From positions 1 to 38,767 of the forward strand of contig NZ_BBOX01000263.1 in the NCBI RefSeq assembly GCF_001553455.1: DNA of 38,767 nt, read 5' to 3'. The stretch comes from Streptomyces hygroscopicus subsp. hygroscopicus. GTDB lineage: Bacteria > Actinomycetota > Actinomycetes > Streptomycetales > Streptomycetaceae. Positions 8,019 through 16,264 of the stretch are shown one piece after another. The translations under genes were made by a program, and so were the position numbers. Within the stretch, counting starts at the first letter, position 1, and every line of letters begins with the position of its first letter. The notes beneath the pieces were generated by a model. The model was not told the origin of the DNA. It was given only the letters and a program-made list of their open reading frames with translations, and did not search any database.

Positions 8019-9262
8019 GCCAGATGCTCCCGGTTGTGCGCGATGAGGTCGTCGGTCAGCTTCTCGGCGTATGCGATCTGGCCGATGAGGGGGTGGGACA
8101 GCAGCGCCTGGAAGACCCGCTCCCGGCCGCCCTTCAGCGCCGCCTCCAGCGCGAGGTGTTCGTACGCCGTGACATTCGCGACCAGGCCCGCGAACAGGGG
8201 CTCGAGGGGGCGCACGGGCAGTGGCTTCGCGCCCTGTGCGGTGACGGCCGCCGGGACCTCGATCACCGCGTCGTCGGGCAGGAAGGGCAGGGTGCCGCCG
8301 TTGAGCGTGTTGACGATCCGCACCTCGCCGGTGTCGCCCAGCAGGGACGAGGTGAGATCGACCGCCGCCTCCGAGTAGAACGCCCCGCCGCGCCTGCTGA
8401 GCAGCTCCGGCTTCTCGTCCAGCGCCGGATCGCCGTACCTCTCCAGCAGCTCCCGCTCGATCGCCGCGACCTCCGCCGCCCGTGACGGCTTGGTGCGCAG
8501 CTCCCTCACCACCGCGTCGTGCTGGTAGTAGTAGCGCAGGTAGTAGGAGGGGACGACGCCGAGACGGTCCACCAGCGTGCGCGGCATCCGCAGGTCCTCC
8601 GCGATCGCCTCGCCGTGCTCCGCGAGCAGCTCGGGCAGCACGTCCTCGCCGCCGACGCGCACCGCGCGCTCCCAGGTGAGGTGGTTGAGGCCGATGTGCT
8701 CCAGCGTCACCTCGCCCGGGGCCACGCCCAGCAGCCGGGCGAACTTCCGCTGGAAGCCGATGGCGACATTGCACAGGCCGACCGCCCGGTGCCCGGCCGT
8801 GAGCAGCGCCCGGGTCACGATCCCGACCGGGTTGGTGAAGTCCACGATCCAGGCGCCGGGGTTGCGGCGGCGCACCCGCTCGGCGATGTCCAGCACCACC
8901 GGAACGGTGCGCAGCGCCTTGGCAAGACCGCCCGCGCCGGTGGTCTCCTGCCCGACACAGCCGCACTCCAGCGGCCAGGTCTCGTCCTGGTTCCGGGCGG
9001 CCTGACCGCCGACGCGCAGCTGGAGCAGCACCGCGTCCGCGCCGTCCACGCCCGCGTCCAGGTCGCCGGTCCAGGAGATGGTGCCCGGATGGCCCTGTTT
9101 GGCGAAGATCCGGCGCGCCAGCCCGCCGACCAGCTCCAGCCGGTCGGCGGCCGGGTCGACCAGGACGAGCTCCTCCACGGGGAGCGTGTCCCGCAACCGG
9201 GCGAATCCGTCGATGAGTTCGGGGGTGTAGGTGGATCCGCCCCCCACGACTGCGAGCTTCAA
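8009..9262 (-). CDS. csnH: CsnH: GH4-family NAD-dependent glycosidase
   Basis: 417-residue glycoside hydrolase of family 4 (6-phospho-beta-glucosidase-like). The N-terminal nucleotide-binding loop is GGGSTYTPEL. Other family marks are DFTNPVGIVT, GLCNVAIGFQ (metal-ligand Cys region) and GLNHLTWERA. GH4 enzymes use NAD+ and a divalent metal and cleave by an oxidation-elimination route. I chose a TTG start at 9262: it gives the correct GH4 N-terminus (MKLAVVGGG), has AGGAG 8 nt upstream, and overlaps the csnG stop as TTGA. Upstream codons in this frame are out of phase with csnG and have no GH4 similarity. It should split imported glucosamine oligosaccharides or their phosphates. Order matches S. 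coelicolor csnH (SCO2661). Confidence 0.9.
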   Translation of the reverse strand: MKLAVVGGGSTYTPELIDGFARLRDTLPVEELVLVDPAADRLELVGGLARRIFAKQGHPGTISWTGDLDAGVDGADAVLLQLRVGGQAARNQDETWPLECGCVGQETTGAGGLAKALRTVPVVLDIAERVRRRNPGAWIVDFTNPVGIVTRALLTAGHRAVGLCNVAIGFQRKFARLLGVAPGEVTLEHIGLNHLTWERAVRVGGEDVLPELLAEHGEAIAEDLRMPRTLVDRLGVVPSYYLRYYYQHDAVVRELRTKPSRAAEVAAIERELLERYGDPALDEKPELLSRRGGAFYSEAAVDLTSSLLGDTGEVRIVNTLNGGTLPFLPDDAVIEVPAAVTAQGAKPLPVRPLEPLFAGLVANVTAYEHLALEAALKGGRERVFQALLSHPLIGQIAYAEKLTDDLIAHNREHLAWA

Positions 9263-10164
9263 CCCTTGACTCCTGTCAGTGTGACGCCTTCGACGAAGGC
9301 TTTCTGAGCGAAGAAGAAGACGATGATGACGGGGGCCATGACGAGCAGGGTCGCGGCCATCGTCAGGTTCCAGTTGACGCTGTGCGCGCTCTTGAAGCTC
9401 TCCAGGCCGTAGGAGAGCGTCCAGGCGCCCGGATTCTGGGCGGCGTAGATCTGCGGCCCGAAGTAGTCGTTCCAGCAGTAGAAGAACTGGAAGAGCGCGA
9501 CGGCCGCGATCCCCGGCTTCGCCATCGGGACGACGATCCGCAGCAGCGTGCGGACATCGCCGCAGCCGTCCACCTTCGCCGATTCCAGATACTCCCGGGG
9601 GATCGTCAGCAGGAACTGGCGCAGCAGGAAGATGGAGTACGCGTCGCCGAACGCCATCGGAATGATCAGCGGCCACAGCGAACCCGACAGATGGAACTGC
9701 TGGGCCCAGACCAGGTACATCGGGATCACGACGACCTGCGGCGGCAGCATCATCGTGGAGATGACCAGCAGCATGGCGGTGCGGCGGCCGCGGAAGCGGA
9801 ATCTGGCGAGGGCGTAGGCCACCGGAACGGAGGAACAGACCGTGAAGAGGGTGCCGAGTCCGGCGTACATCAGCGAATTGCGCCACCAGTCCAGGAAGCC
9901 CGGGGTGTGGAACACCTCGGCGTAGTTGGACCAGTTCCATTCGGTGGGCCACAGGGTGCCGCTCATCGCCTGCTCGTCACTCATCACCGAGGTCAGGAAG
10001 ACGAAGACGAAGGGCAGGACGAAGAAGAGCGCGGCGGCGACGGCGACCGTGTGGACGGCGATCCAGTGCAGTACGGCACGGCGCCGGGCGGCGGGGGCGG
10101 GGGAGCGCCCGGCGGCCGGGCGGACGGGCGCCGGGGGCGCCGAGAGGGCGGTGGTGGCGGTCAT
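9259..10164 (-). CDS. csnG: CsnG: ABC sugar transporter permease (MalG type)
   Basis: 301-residue inner-membrane permease with about six transmembrane helices after a Pro/Ala-rich cytoplasmic N-terminus. The binding-protein-dependent permease motif EYLESAKVDGCGDVRTLLRI (the EAA loop that docks on the ATPase) sits near residues 190-209. The MalG type is indicated by length, by the helix after the N-terminal tail and by position after a MalF-type partner. No ATP-binding subunit lies in the operon; Streptomyces sugar importers commonly share the ATPase MsiK, so that is the likely energy source. The stop overlaps the csnH TTG start. Confidence 0.92.
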   Translation of the reverse strand: MTATTALSAPPAPVRPAAGRSPAPAARRRAVLHWIAVHTVAVAAALFFVLPFVFVFLTSVMSDEQAMSGTLWPTEWNWSNYAEVFHTPGFLDWWRNSLMYAGLGTLFTVCSSVPVAYALARFRFRGRRTAMLLVISTMMLPPQVVVIPMYLVWAQQFHLSGSLWPLIIPMAFGDAYSIFLLRQFLLTIPREYLESAKVDGCGDVRTLLRIVVPMAKPGIAAVALFQFFYCWNDYFGPQIYAAQNPGAWTLSYGLESFKSAHSVNWNLTMAATLLVMAPVIIVFFFAQKAFVEGVTLTGVKG

Positions 10165-10179
10165 GGCGGATCGGTCCTC

Positions 10180-10214
10180 TCAGTCCTCGGTCAGTCCTCG
10201 GCTTCAGTCCTCGG
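10180..10214 (-). repeat. Three copies of an 11-nt repeat at the csnF 3' end
   Basis: CCGAGGACTGA (minus strand) occurs three times: 10204-10214, 10191-10201 and 10180-10190. The first copy contains the last codons and the TGA stop of csnF; the other two fill the 39-nt spacer before csnG. It looks like a duplication of the gene end. Confidence 0.8.
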
Positions 10215-11157
10215 CCGACAGCAGTCCGGCGCGCCTGCGCATCAGCAGCATCGTCACGGCCATCGCGATCGCGAACAGCACGAGCGAGAGCACACAGGCG
10301 GCTCCGGTGTTGAAGTTCTGGAAGCCGAGCGAGTAGACGAGCTGCGGCACGGTGAGCGTGGCGTGGTCGGGATAGCCGGGCTGGATGACCGTGCCGGGCC
10401 CGACGCTGACCCCGGAGGCGAGCTTTCCGGCGACCAGCGCCTGGGTGTAGTACTGCATGGTCTGGACGACGCCCGTCACGACCGCGAACATCACGATCGG
10501 GGTGATCGACGGCCAGGTCACATAGCGGAACTTATGGAATGGCCCGGCGCCGTCGAGCTCGGCCGCCTCGTACTGGTCCCTGGGCACGTCCAGCAGCGCG
10601 GCCATGAAGATGACCATGAGATCGCCGATGCCCCACAGGGAGAGCAGGACCAGCGAGGGCTTGGCCCAGGCCGGGTCGTTGAACCAGTTGGGCGCGTCGA
10701 CACCGAGGTGCCCGAGGATGTCGTTCACCGGGCCGGTGCCGGGGTTGAGCAGGAAGACGAAGGCGACGGTGGCCGCCACCGGAGGGGCGAGGTAGGGCAG
10801 ATAGAAAGCGGTGCGGAAGAAACCGACCCCGGATTTGATCCTGGTGACCAGCAGCCCGATGCCCAGGCCGAAGACGACCCGCAGCGCGACCATCACCACG
10901 ACCAGCCAGAGCGTGTTCCACAGCGCCGGTCCGAACAGCGGCATCTGCGCCAGCACATAGCGCCAGTTGCGCAGGCCCACGAAGGTCGGGGCCTCGATCT
11001 GGTTGTAGTGCATGAAGGAGAAATAGACGGTGGCGATCAGCGGATAGCCGAAGAAGACGGTGAAGCCGACCAGCCAGGGGGAGAGAAAGCCGAGGGTGCG
11101 CAGCCGCTCATGCCGTGCCTTGCGGCGCAGGGCGGGGGCGTTCGTCGGGGTGGCCAT
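10204..11157 (-). CDS. csnF: CsnF: ABC sugar transporter permease (MalF type)
   Basis: 317-residue permease with about six transmembrane helices (first one near residues 22-42, LGFLSPWLVGFTVFFGYPLI). The EAA loop is near residues 220-240 (YEAAELDGAGPFHKFRYVTW). GGAGGG lies just upstream of the ATG at 11157, 11 nt after the csnE stop. It pairs with CsnG to form the membrane channel for chitosan-derived oligosaccharides; the order matches S. coelicolor csnF (SCO2659). Its stop lies in the 11-nt triplicate described separately. Confidence 0.92.
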   Translation of the reverse strand: MATPTNAPALRRKARHERLRTLGFLSPWLVGFTVFFGYPLIATVYFSFMHYNQIEAPTFVGLRNWRYVLAQMPLFGPALWNTLWLVVVMVALRVVFGLGIGLLVTRIKSGVGFFRTAFYLPYLAPPVAATVAFVFLLNPGTGPVNDILGHLGVDAPNWFNDPAWAKPSLVLLSLWGIGDLMVIFMAALLDVPRDQYEAAELDGAGPFHKFRYVTWPSITPIVMFAVVTGVVQTMQYYTQALVAGKLASGVSVGPGTVIQPGYPDHATLTVPQLVYSLGFQNFNTGAACVLSLVLFAIAMAVTMLLMRRRAGLLSAED

Positions 11158-11168
11158 ATCGCCCTCCG

Positions 11169-12497
11169 TCAGTTCTGGGCCTGGAGATTGTCGGCGTCGA
11201 TCTCGTCATCCAGTTTCCTCAGCCCGGCGTCCAGATCGTGCACTTTTCCCGCCTCGACGCGGTAGGAGAAATCCCGGAGCGAGACCACGTACTGACCGCC
11301 GTTGATGGAGGCGGGCATGGCGGTGCTGTAGCGGTTCCGCGCGATGTCGAGGAAGGCCCGGAAGGTGGGGTCGGTGTCGAGCTTCGGAGAGGTGAGCGCC
11401 GCCTTGGTGGACGGCACGTTGTGAATGGCGTTGGCGAAGGCGACCACCTGATCGGTGTCGGAGGTCAGGAACTTCACCAGTTCCCAGGCGGCGTTCTGGT
11501 GGGTGCTGCTGTGCGCAATGCCGATCACCGTGCCGGTGAGATAACCCCGGCCGTAGGTTTCGGGCTGGTCGTCGGGCACGGGCAGCGGTGCGGTCCCCCA
11601 CCGGAACGGGGCGCCCTTCATGAACAGCCCGCGCCATTCGCCGTCCATGTGCATGGCGAGTTTTCCGGTGAGAAAGGCGTTCTGGGACGACATCTCATCG
11701 CCGAAGGAGGTGCGGAACGTCTCCAGCGGGCCGTAGCCGCCCTGGCGCCGGATCAGCTCCCGGGTGGTGGCGAAGAATTCTTTGGTCGCCTTCTCCTCGG
11801 CCAGCCGCGCCTTGCCGTGCTTGTCGAAATAGGCCGGGCCCCACTGCGCGAAGAGCCGGTCCGGGCTGTTCTGGTAGAGCCGGAAATTGGGCATGAAGCC
11901 GACGCGTCGATAGCCGCCGTTCCCGGTGCGCCTGGTCAGCTTGGCGGCGTCGCGCTTCAGCTCCGACATGGTGCGGGGCGGCCGGGTGATGCCCGCTTCC
12001 TTGAAGGCGTCCTTGTTGTAGTACATGCCGTACGCGTCGGCGAGCAGCGGCAGGGCGCACTGGTCTCCCCGGTAGCTCGTGTAGTCCAGCAGCGTTTTCG
12101 GGAAGACCTCCGCCTTGTTCAGCCCGGTCTTCCGCATGAACGGATCGAGATCCACCCACATCCCGGAGGAGCAGTACTGCCCCACGTTGTCGGTGGTGAA
12201 GGAGGAGACGACATCGGGGGCATCGCCGCCGCCGGCCCGCAGTGCCTGGTTCACGGTGGCATCGGCGACGTTTCCGGTGGCCTTCACCGTGATGTTGGGG
12301 TGCTGCCTCTCGAACCGGGCGATACTCGCGTCGATCGCCTCGACCTCGCTCTTCTCCGACCAGCCGTGCCAGAACTTCAGCGTGACGGGTTCGGTCGGAT
12401 CGTCCTCGGCGCTGCCGGTGCCGGGATTCGCGCAGCCCGCCAGGAGGAGGGCGCCGGCGCTCAGCACCGAGGCGAACGCGGCCAGTTTTCGTGACAT
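11169..12497 (-). CDS. csnE: CsnE: sugar-binding lipoprotein of an ABC importer
   Basis: 442-residue extracellular solute-binding protein (family 1). Its signal peptide ends in the lipobox LLLAGC, so the mature Cys is lipid-anchored outside the membrane. Family marks are PVTLKFWHGWSEKSEVEAID near the mature N-terminus, NAFLTGKLAMHMDGEW and NAAWELVKFLTS. I chose the ATG at 12497 (MSRKLAAFASV), which has AAAGGAAGT just upstream; an ATG at 12536 would put a charged 13-residue tail before the signal peptide. It lies 52 nt after csnR and begins the importer part of the operon. In S. coelicolor CsnE (SCO2658) takes up glucosamine oligosaccharides; the same ligand is inferred here. Confidence 0.92.
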   Translation of the reverse strand: MSRKLAAFASVLSAGALLLAGCANPGTGSAEDDPTEPVTLKFWHGWSEKSEVEAIDASIARFERQHPNITVKATGNVADATVNQALRAGGGDAPDVVSSFTTDNVGQYCSSGMWVDLDPFMRKTGLNKAEVFPKTLLDYTSYRGDQCALPLLADAYGMYYNKDAFKEAGITRPPRTMSELKRDAAKLTRRTGNGGYRRVGFMPNFRLYQNSPDRLFAQWGPAYFDKHGKARLAEEKATKEFFATTRELIRRQGGYGPLETFRTSFGDEMSSQNAFLTGKLAMHMDGEWRGLFMKGAPFRWGTAPLPVPDDQPETYGRGYLTGTVIGIAHSSTHQNAAWELVKFLTSDTDQVVAFANAIHNVPSTKAALTSPKLDTDPTFRAFLDIARNRYSTAMPASINGGQYVVSLRDFSYRVEAGKVHDLDAGLRKLDDEIDADNLQAQN

Positions 12498-12549
12498 GGG
12501 ACTTCCTTTACTGCGGTACGCGAACCCGCGGCGCATTCAGGCGCCCTGA

Positions 12550-13785
12550 TCAGGCGTCGAAACGGGAGGTGTCGAAAACGGTCCGGCGGGCGTCGGTGAC
12601 CGCCGTCCGCAGCGCGCCGAGGAGAATCGGATCCCCCTCGAGCTCACTGATCCGCACCAGCGGGCGGGGCAGCGCGAGACCGGTCATCTCGGCCTCGACG
12701 AGCGCGCGCAGCCGCTCCCCGCCCGCCTGGGCGACCTCACCGGAGAGGACGACCAGCTCCGGGTCGACCACGGCGACGACGGAGGCCAGCCCGGTGGCCA
12801 GCCGGCGGGCCAGCTCCGTCAGCACCTCGTCGCCCGCGCCGGGGGTGCGCCGCGCGGCGGTGAGCGCCTCGGTGGCCGTGGGCGCGTCGATCCCGTGGTC
12901 GCGGGCCAGTCCGACGACGGCGGGGGAGCCGACCAGCATCTGGAACCCCCCGCCCCCGTCCGGCCGGGCGGCGGCGTCCGGGCCGCCCCGTGCCAGGGGC
13001 GCGCCCGGCAGCGGCATGTAGCCGATCTCCCCGGCCCCGCCGGTCGCGCCGCGCAGCAGGGTGCCGCCGAGCACGATGGCCGCGCCGACCCCCTCGTCGG
13101 CCCAGACCAGCGCGAAGTCGTCGAAGTCCTGGGCGGTGCCGTGGTGTTGTTCGGCGACGGCGGCCAGATTGACGTCGTTCTCGATGACGACCGGTGTGTG
13201 CAGCACCTCGGCCAGCTCGTCCCGCAGGGTGCGGGACTGCCAGCCGGGCAGATGCGGGGCGTACCGCAGCCTCCCGGTGCGCGGGTCGAGCGCGCCGGGG
13301 GTGCCGATCACGGTGGAGCGCAGATCGTCCCGGCCGAGTCCGACGGCGGCCAGCGCCCCGTCCACCGCCTCGGCGACCAGCTCCCCGGTGCGGTGGGACA
13401 CGCTCTCGTCGGTCGCCGGGGCCGTCACCCGGTGCTCGCCGACCACCTGGCCGGTGATGTCGGCGACGGCGGCGGTGATGCCCTCCTGGTCCACGGCGAG
13501 CGCGGCCACGTGGGCGGCGGCCGGATCGATCTCGTACAGCCGCGCGTTGGGCCCCGGCCGTCCGGTGACGTTCCCGGTGGTGCGGACCAGGCCGACGCTC
13601 TCCAGGCGGGTCAGCAGCTGGGACGCGGTGGGCTTGGACAGCCCGGTCAGCTCCCCGAGCCGGGTCCGGGTGAGCGGCCCGTGCGCGGCCAGCAGCTCCA
13701 GTGCCGCGCGGTCGTTCATGGCGCGGAGGACGCGGGGGGTCCCGGGCGTGCCGCCCTGCGTGCTGCTGCCGGGTGGTGCGGCCAT
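12550..13785 (-). CDS. csnR: CsnR: ROK-family transcriptional repressor
   Basis: 411-residue ROK (repressor, ORF, kinase) regulator. An N-terminal winged-helix DNA-binding domain (about residues 20-75, TRTRLGELTGLSKPTASQLL) is followed by an ROK sugar-sensing domain. That domain has VVIENDVNLAAVAEQHHG and the signature WADEGVGAAIVLGG...GEIGYMPLPG. The CxCGxxGC zinc site of catalytic ROK proteins is absent from the expected place (an Ala/Gly-rich stretch near residue 265), so it senses rather than phosphorylates sugar. It heads the csn operon; in S. coelicolor CsnR (SCO2657) represses this operon and a chitosanase gene and is released by chitosan oligosaccharides. A palindrome lies 25-39 nt upstream of the start. 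Confidence 0.9.
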   Translation of the reverse strand: MAAPPGSSTQGGTPGTPRVLRAMNDRAALELLAAHGPLTRTRLGELTGLSKPTASQLLTRLESVGLVRTTGNVTGRPGPNARLYEIDPAAAHVAALAVDQEGITAAVADITGQVVGEHRVTAPATDESVSHRTGELVAEAVDGALAAVGLGRDDLRSTVIGTPGALDPRTGRLRYAPHLPGWQSRTLRDELAEVLHTPVVIENDVNLAAVAEQHHGTAQDFDDFALVWADEGVGAAIVLGGTLLRGATGGAGEIGYMPLPGAPLARGGPDAAARPDGGGGFQMLVGSPAVVGLARDHGIDAPTATEALTAARRTPGAGDEVLTELARRLATGLASVVAVVDPELVVLSGEVAQAGGERLRALVEAEMTGLALPRPLVRISELEGDPILLGALRTAVTDARRTVFDTSRFDA

Positions 13786-13808
13786 GGTGCTGCCCCCGTC
13801 TCACTCTG

Positions 13809-13825
13809 TTAAGAAAGTTTCCTAT
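13809..13825. promoter_or_regulatory. csnR: Candidate CsnR operator
   Basis: A palindrome centred at 13817, GAAAGTTTC (13813-13821), extends outward with further matching pairs (TA at 13810-13811 and its partner at 13823-13824, one mismatch). It lies about 25-39 nt upstream of the csnR start and is much more AT-rich than its surroundings. CsnR of other streptomycetes is known to bind a short palindrome in the csnR and chitosanase promoters. The exact published consensus was not available to me, so identity is inferred from position and symmetry. Confidence 0.65.
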
Positions 13826-13963
13826 TGGTGGAGAGCAAGCTAGGGGGCATGCGAGGGCGGCGTCAATGGGTGAGAGCGGCGGGATTCCCGTGCGCGGGGA
13901 CGGGCGTGCGCGACGGACCAGGGGGCAGGCCCAGGGGAAGCGCCTACGGGAGGAGGCATCGCA

Positions 13964-14101
13964 AGAGGCCACGGCAAGGGGCCACGCGTGGGGCTACGGG
14001 GAGGGGCCATGGCAAGGGGCCAGGAGTAGGGCTACGGGGAAGGGGCACGGCAAGGGGCCACGCGTGGGGCTGCGGGAAGAGGCCGTGGCAAGGCCCGTGG
14101 A
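13964..14101. repeat. 38-nt tandem repeats, three copies plus a decayed fourth
   Basis: Copies lie at 13964-14001, 14002-14039 and 14040-14077, with a degenerate fourth from 14078. Each holds GGCAAGGGGCCA, and copies 1 and 3 contain the perfect palindrome CCACGCGTGG. The array lies just 3' of the NLR gene and upstream of the csnR promoter. The units abut with no spacers, so it is not a CRISPR array. Confidence 0.85.
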
Positions 14102-14110
14102 AGCCGGGGG

Positions 14111-16264
14111 CTACCCCTCGCCCGCCTCCTGCCGGAGCCCGACGACGAGATCCCACACATCCTGCGTCGCCGGATTCCCCGCCCCCAGCGTCCCGCAGTG
14201 GACCGCCAGAGCGCGCTCGGCGAGCGGAAGGGCCAGGGAATCGTGCCCCAGCCCGCGGTAGATGACGGCCAGGCTGCGCAGCCGGATGGCGGTGTACGGA
14301 TGGTAGGGCCCGAGGCCGTCCTCGACGATGGAGAGGGCGCGCAGTTCGAAGGGGAGCGCCTCCGCGTACCGGCCGAGCGCCGAGTGGGCCATGGCGAGAT
14401 CACCCAGGTACATCGCGGTGTACGGGTGATCGTTCCCGAGGGTGGCTTCGGCGATGGAGAAGGCGCGCGTCGCGCAGGACAGGGCCGAGTCGTGGCGGCC
14501 CAGCCATGAGTAGGTCCGGCAGAGAAACGCCAAGTGGGAGGCGATGCCCTGGTGGCCGGGGCCGAAGGTGGCCTCGGAGATGGCGAGGGCCTCCTCGGCC
14601 AGCGGCAGGGCCTCGGCGGGCCTGCCGAGATAGTACAGGGTGGACGCAAGGCTGCTCAGACAACCGGCGGTGTAGGGGTGGTGGGGGCCGAGCACGTTCA
14701 TGGTGATGTCCAGGGCGCGCTGCGCCAGTGGCAGGGCGTCGGCGGGCCGGCCGAAGTGCTGGTAGGCGTAGGCGAGCTGGACCAGCCGGACGGCGGTCTC
14801 CGGGTGATACGGGCCGAGGACGTTCTCCGTGATGGTCAGGGCGCGGATCTGGTACGGCAGGGCGCGGGTCGACTGACCCTGCATGAGGAGGAAGTCGCCC
14901 AGCCCGCCAACGAGCCAGGCCATGGGCAGGTGGTGGGCGACGTCCGGGGAGCCGTCGACGGCGCTTTCGATATGCGGGAGCAGCGCCTGCCAGCGCGGCC
15001 AGCCGGCCGGATCCATGGGGCCTTCCGGTGCCAGAGCCGCCATCAGCACGTCGAGCGCGGTCGCGAGTGATTGTCCGACCGGTGCCGCCCAGCCGTTCCC
15101 GCGACGTCTTCGACTCCATGGACCCCGCCGGTGCGCGTCGTCGTGATCGCTCGCGCGGACGACGGCCTGGACGAGCCGATGGGTGGAGACGGTGTCCTCG
15201 GTCAGGCTGATCATGCTGTAGCTGGAGAGCACCCCAAGAGCGTCGTTCACCTCGCGGACGCCGCCGAGGACGGGGCCGAGCAGGTCGCGGGGAACGTTGT
15301 CCGGGGCGAAGTGGGAGAGGGCTCGCAGCAGGGCGAGGGCCTGTGGGTGTCGCTCCTCGATGAGCCGGAGGGTGAGACGCCAGACGCGGGTGGTTTCGGC
15401 GCGGCCTCCCTCGCCGGTGAGGGGGGAGGGGGCGCCGGGGTCGCCGCGCATGCTGTCCAGATAGTCGGCGATGCCGATGCGGGTCTGTGCGATGTACGCA
15501 CCGGCCTGTTGGAGAGCCAGCGGGAGATACCCCAGGTCCCGGGCGAGTTCGGAGGCCGCCTGCCGGTCCCGCTCCCCGGTGCGGCCGGTCAGGCCGATGA
15601 GCGTTCGGACGGAGGACTGGAGGTCGAGAACGCCGAGGGGCAGTACGGCGCCGGACTCCGCACAGCCGAGGTTCCGCCGGGTGGTGATGATGATCCGGCC
15701 GGTCGTCAGGCGGCCGAGCAGATCCCGTATGTGCGCGGGCTCTTCGACGTTGTCCAGGACGAGCAGCCAGCCGTGGTGTGCCTGGAGCCATGCCACGGCC
15801 CAGCCGACGGCGGCATCGCCCACCACCTCGCCGCTGACGGTCGGGTTGAGCGCGCGGGTGAGCTTGGCCAGGCCCTCGTCGATGCGTTGGGGGGTGTCCG
15901 CGGTGATCCACCAGGTCGGTGTGTGGCTGTCCAGGTGAGCGCGTGCGTGGTGGCGGGCCAGTGTGCTCTTCCCGATGCCGCCGAGGCCCTGCACGGTGGT
16001 GACGCGACCGGTGTCCGGCCCGTGGGACCGGGCGAGCCGTTCGAGCTGGGCGAGGGCATCCGTACGGCCCTCGAAGACCGCGTCGGGAGCGGTCAGATTG
16101 TGCAGACCGCGGGGTGCGTCCACCGAGGCGGGCGCGGGCAGCGACGGAAGCGCCTGGTGCACATAGGTGATGTGCTGCTCCAGATGCGGGTAGTCGCCGG
16201 TGGCGGCCATGCCGAACAGGTTCTGCGCGGCTACGCTCCTGGGCCCGCTCGCTTCCGTCGTCAT
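14111..16264 (-). CDS. NLR-like STAND ATPase: amyloid-type motif, NB-ARC, TPR
   Basis: 717 residues. An N-terminal 20-residue motif (residues 5-24, ASGPRSVAAQNLFGMAATGD) is followed by a linker and an NB-ARC nucleotide-binding domain: VFEGR (63-67), P-loop GLGGIGKST (93-101), Walker B LLVLD (167-171), IIITTRR (191-197), GYLPLAL (245-251) and an HRLVQ segment near 362. From about residue 440 to the end are kinesin-light-chain-type TPRs with the recurring pattern RAL-x-I...LGP-x-HP-x-TA. This is the layout of plant/fungal NLR immune receptors and of bacterial STAND proteins: TPRs sense, NB-ARC oligomerises with ATP, and the N-terminal motif passes the signal on. The same motif ends the upstream gene, which overlaps this one by 4 nt. 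No convincing ribosome site precedes the ATG, so translation probably depends on coupling. Confidence 0.9.
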   Translation of the reverse strand: MTTEASGPRSVAAQNLFGMAATGDYPHLEQHITYVHQALPSLPAPASVDAPRGLHNLTAPDAVFEGRTDALAQLERLARSHGPDTGRVTTVQGLGGIGKSTLARHHARAHLDSHTPTWWITADTPQRIDEGLAKLTRALNPTVSGEVVGDAAVGWAVAWLQAHHGWLLVLDNVEEPAHIRDLLGRLTTGRIIITTRRNLGCAESGAVLPLGVLDLQSSVRTLIGLTGRTGERDRQAASELARDLGYLPLALQQAGAYIAQTRIGIADYLDSMRGDPGAPSPLTGEGGRAETTRVWRLTLRLIEERHPQALALLRALSHFAPDNVPRDLLGPVLGGVREVNDALGVLSSYSMISLTEDTVSTHRLVQAVVRASDHDDAHRRGPWSRRRRGNGWAAPVGQSLATALDVLMAALAPEGPMDPAGWPRWQALLPHIESAVDGSPDVAHHLPMAWLVGGLGDFLLMQGQSTRALPYQIRALTITENVLGPYHPETAVRLVQLAYAYQHFGRPADALPLAQRALDITMNVLGPHHPYTAGCLSSLASTLYYLGRPAEALPLAEEALAISEATFGPGHQGIASHLAFLCRTYSWLGRHDSALSCATRAFSIAEATLGNDHPYTAMYLGDLAMAHSALGRYAEALPFELRALSIVEDGLGPYHPYTAIRLRSLAVIYRGLGHDSLALPLAERALAVHCGTLGAGNPATQDVWDLVVGLRQEAGEG

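Larger units (their letters stand above)
13786..14110. other. Spacer between csnR and the NLR gene: operator plus tandem repeats
   Basis: 325 nt without a gene. It contains the csnR promoter region with its candidate operator near 13809-13825 and a 38-nt tandem repeat array (13964-14101). Open frames across it on both strands are repeat-driven, and I do not regard them as genes. Confidence 0.7.

Noticed and set aside
6918..8966. A 682-residue kinase starting at 8966
   Set aside because: The extra N-terminal part lies out of phase within csnH and has no kinase similarity; the GTG at 8018 has a ribosome site and gives the normal family length.
13964..14101. CRISPR array
   Set aside because: The 38-nt units abut without unique spacers and no cas genes are nearby; the same holds for the 37-nt array at 25066-25176.
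13825..14265. Plus-strand 146-codon gene over the repeat array
   Set aside because: The reading frame is kept open by the 38-nt repeats and then runs antisense to the NLR gene; no domain.
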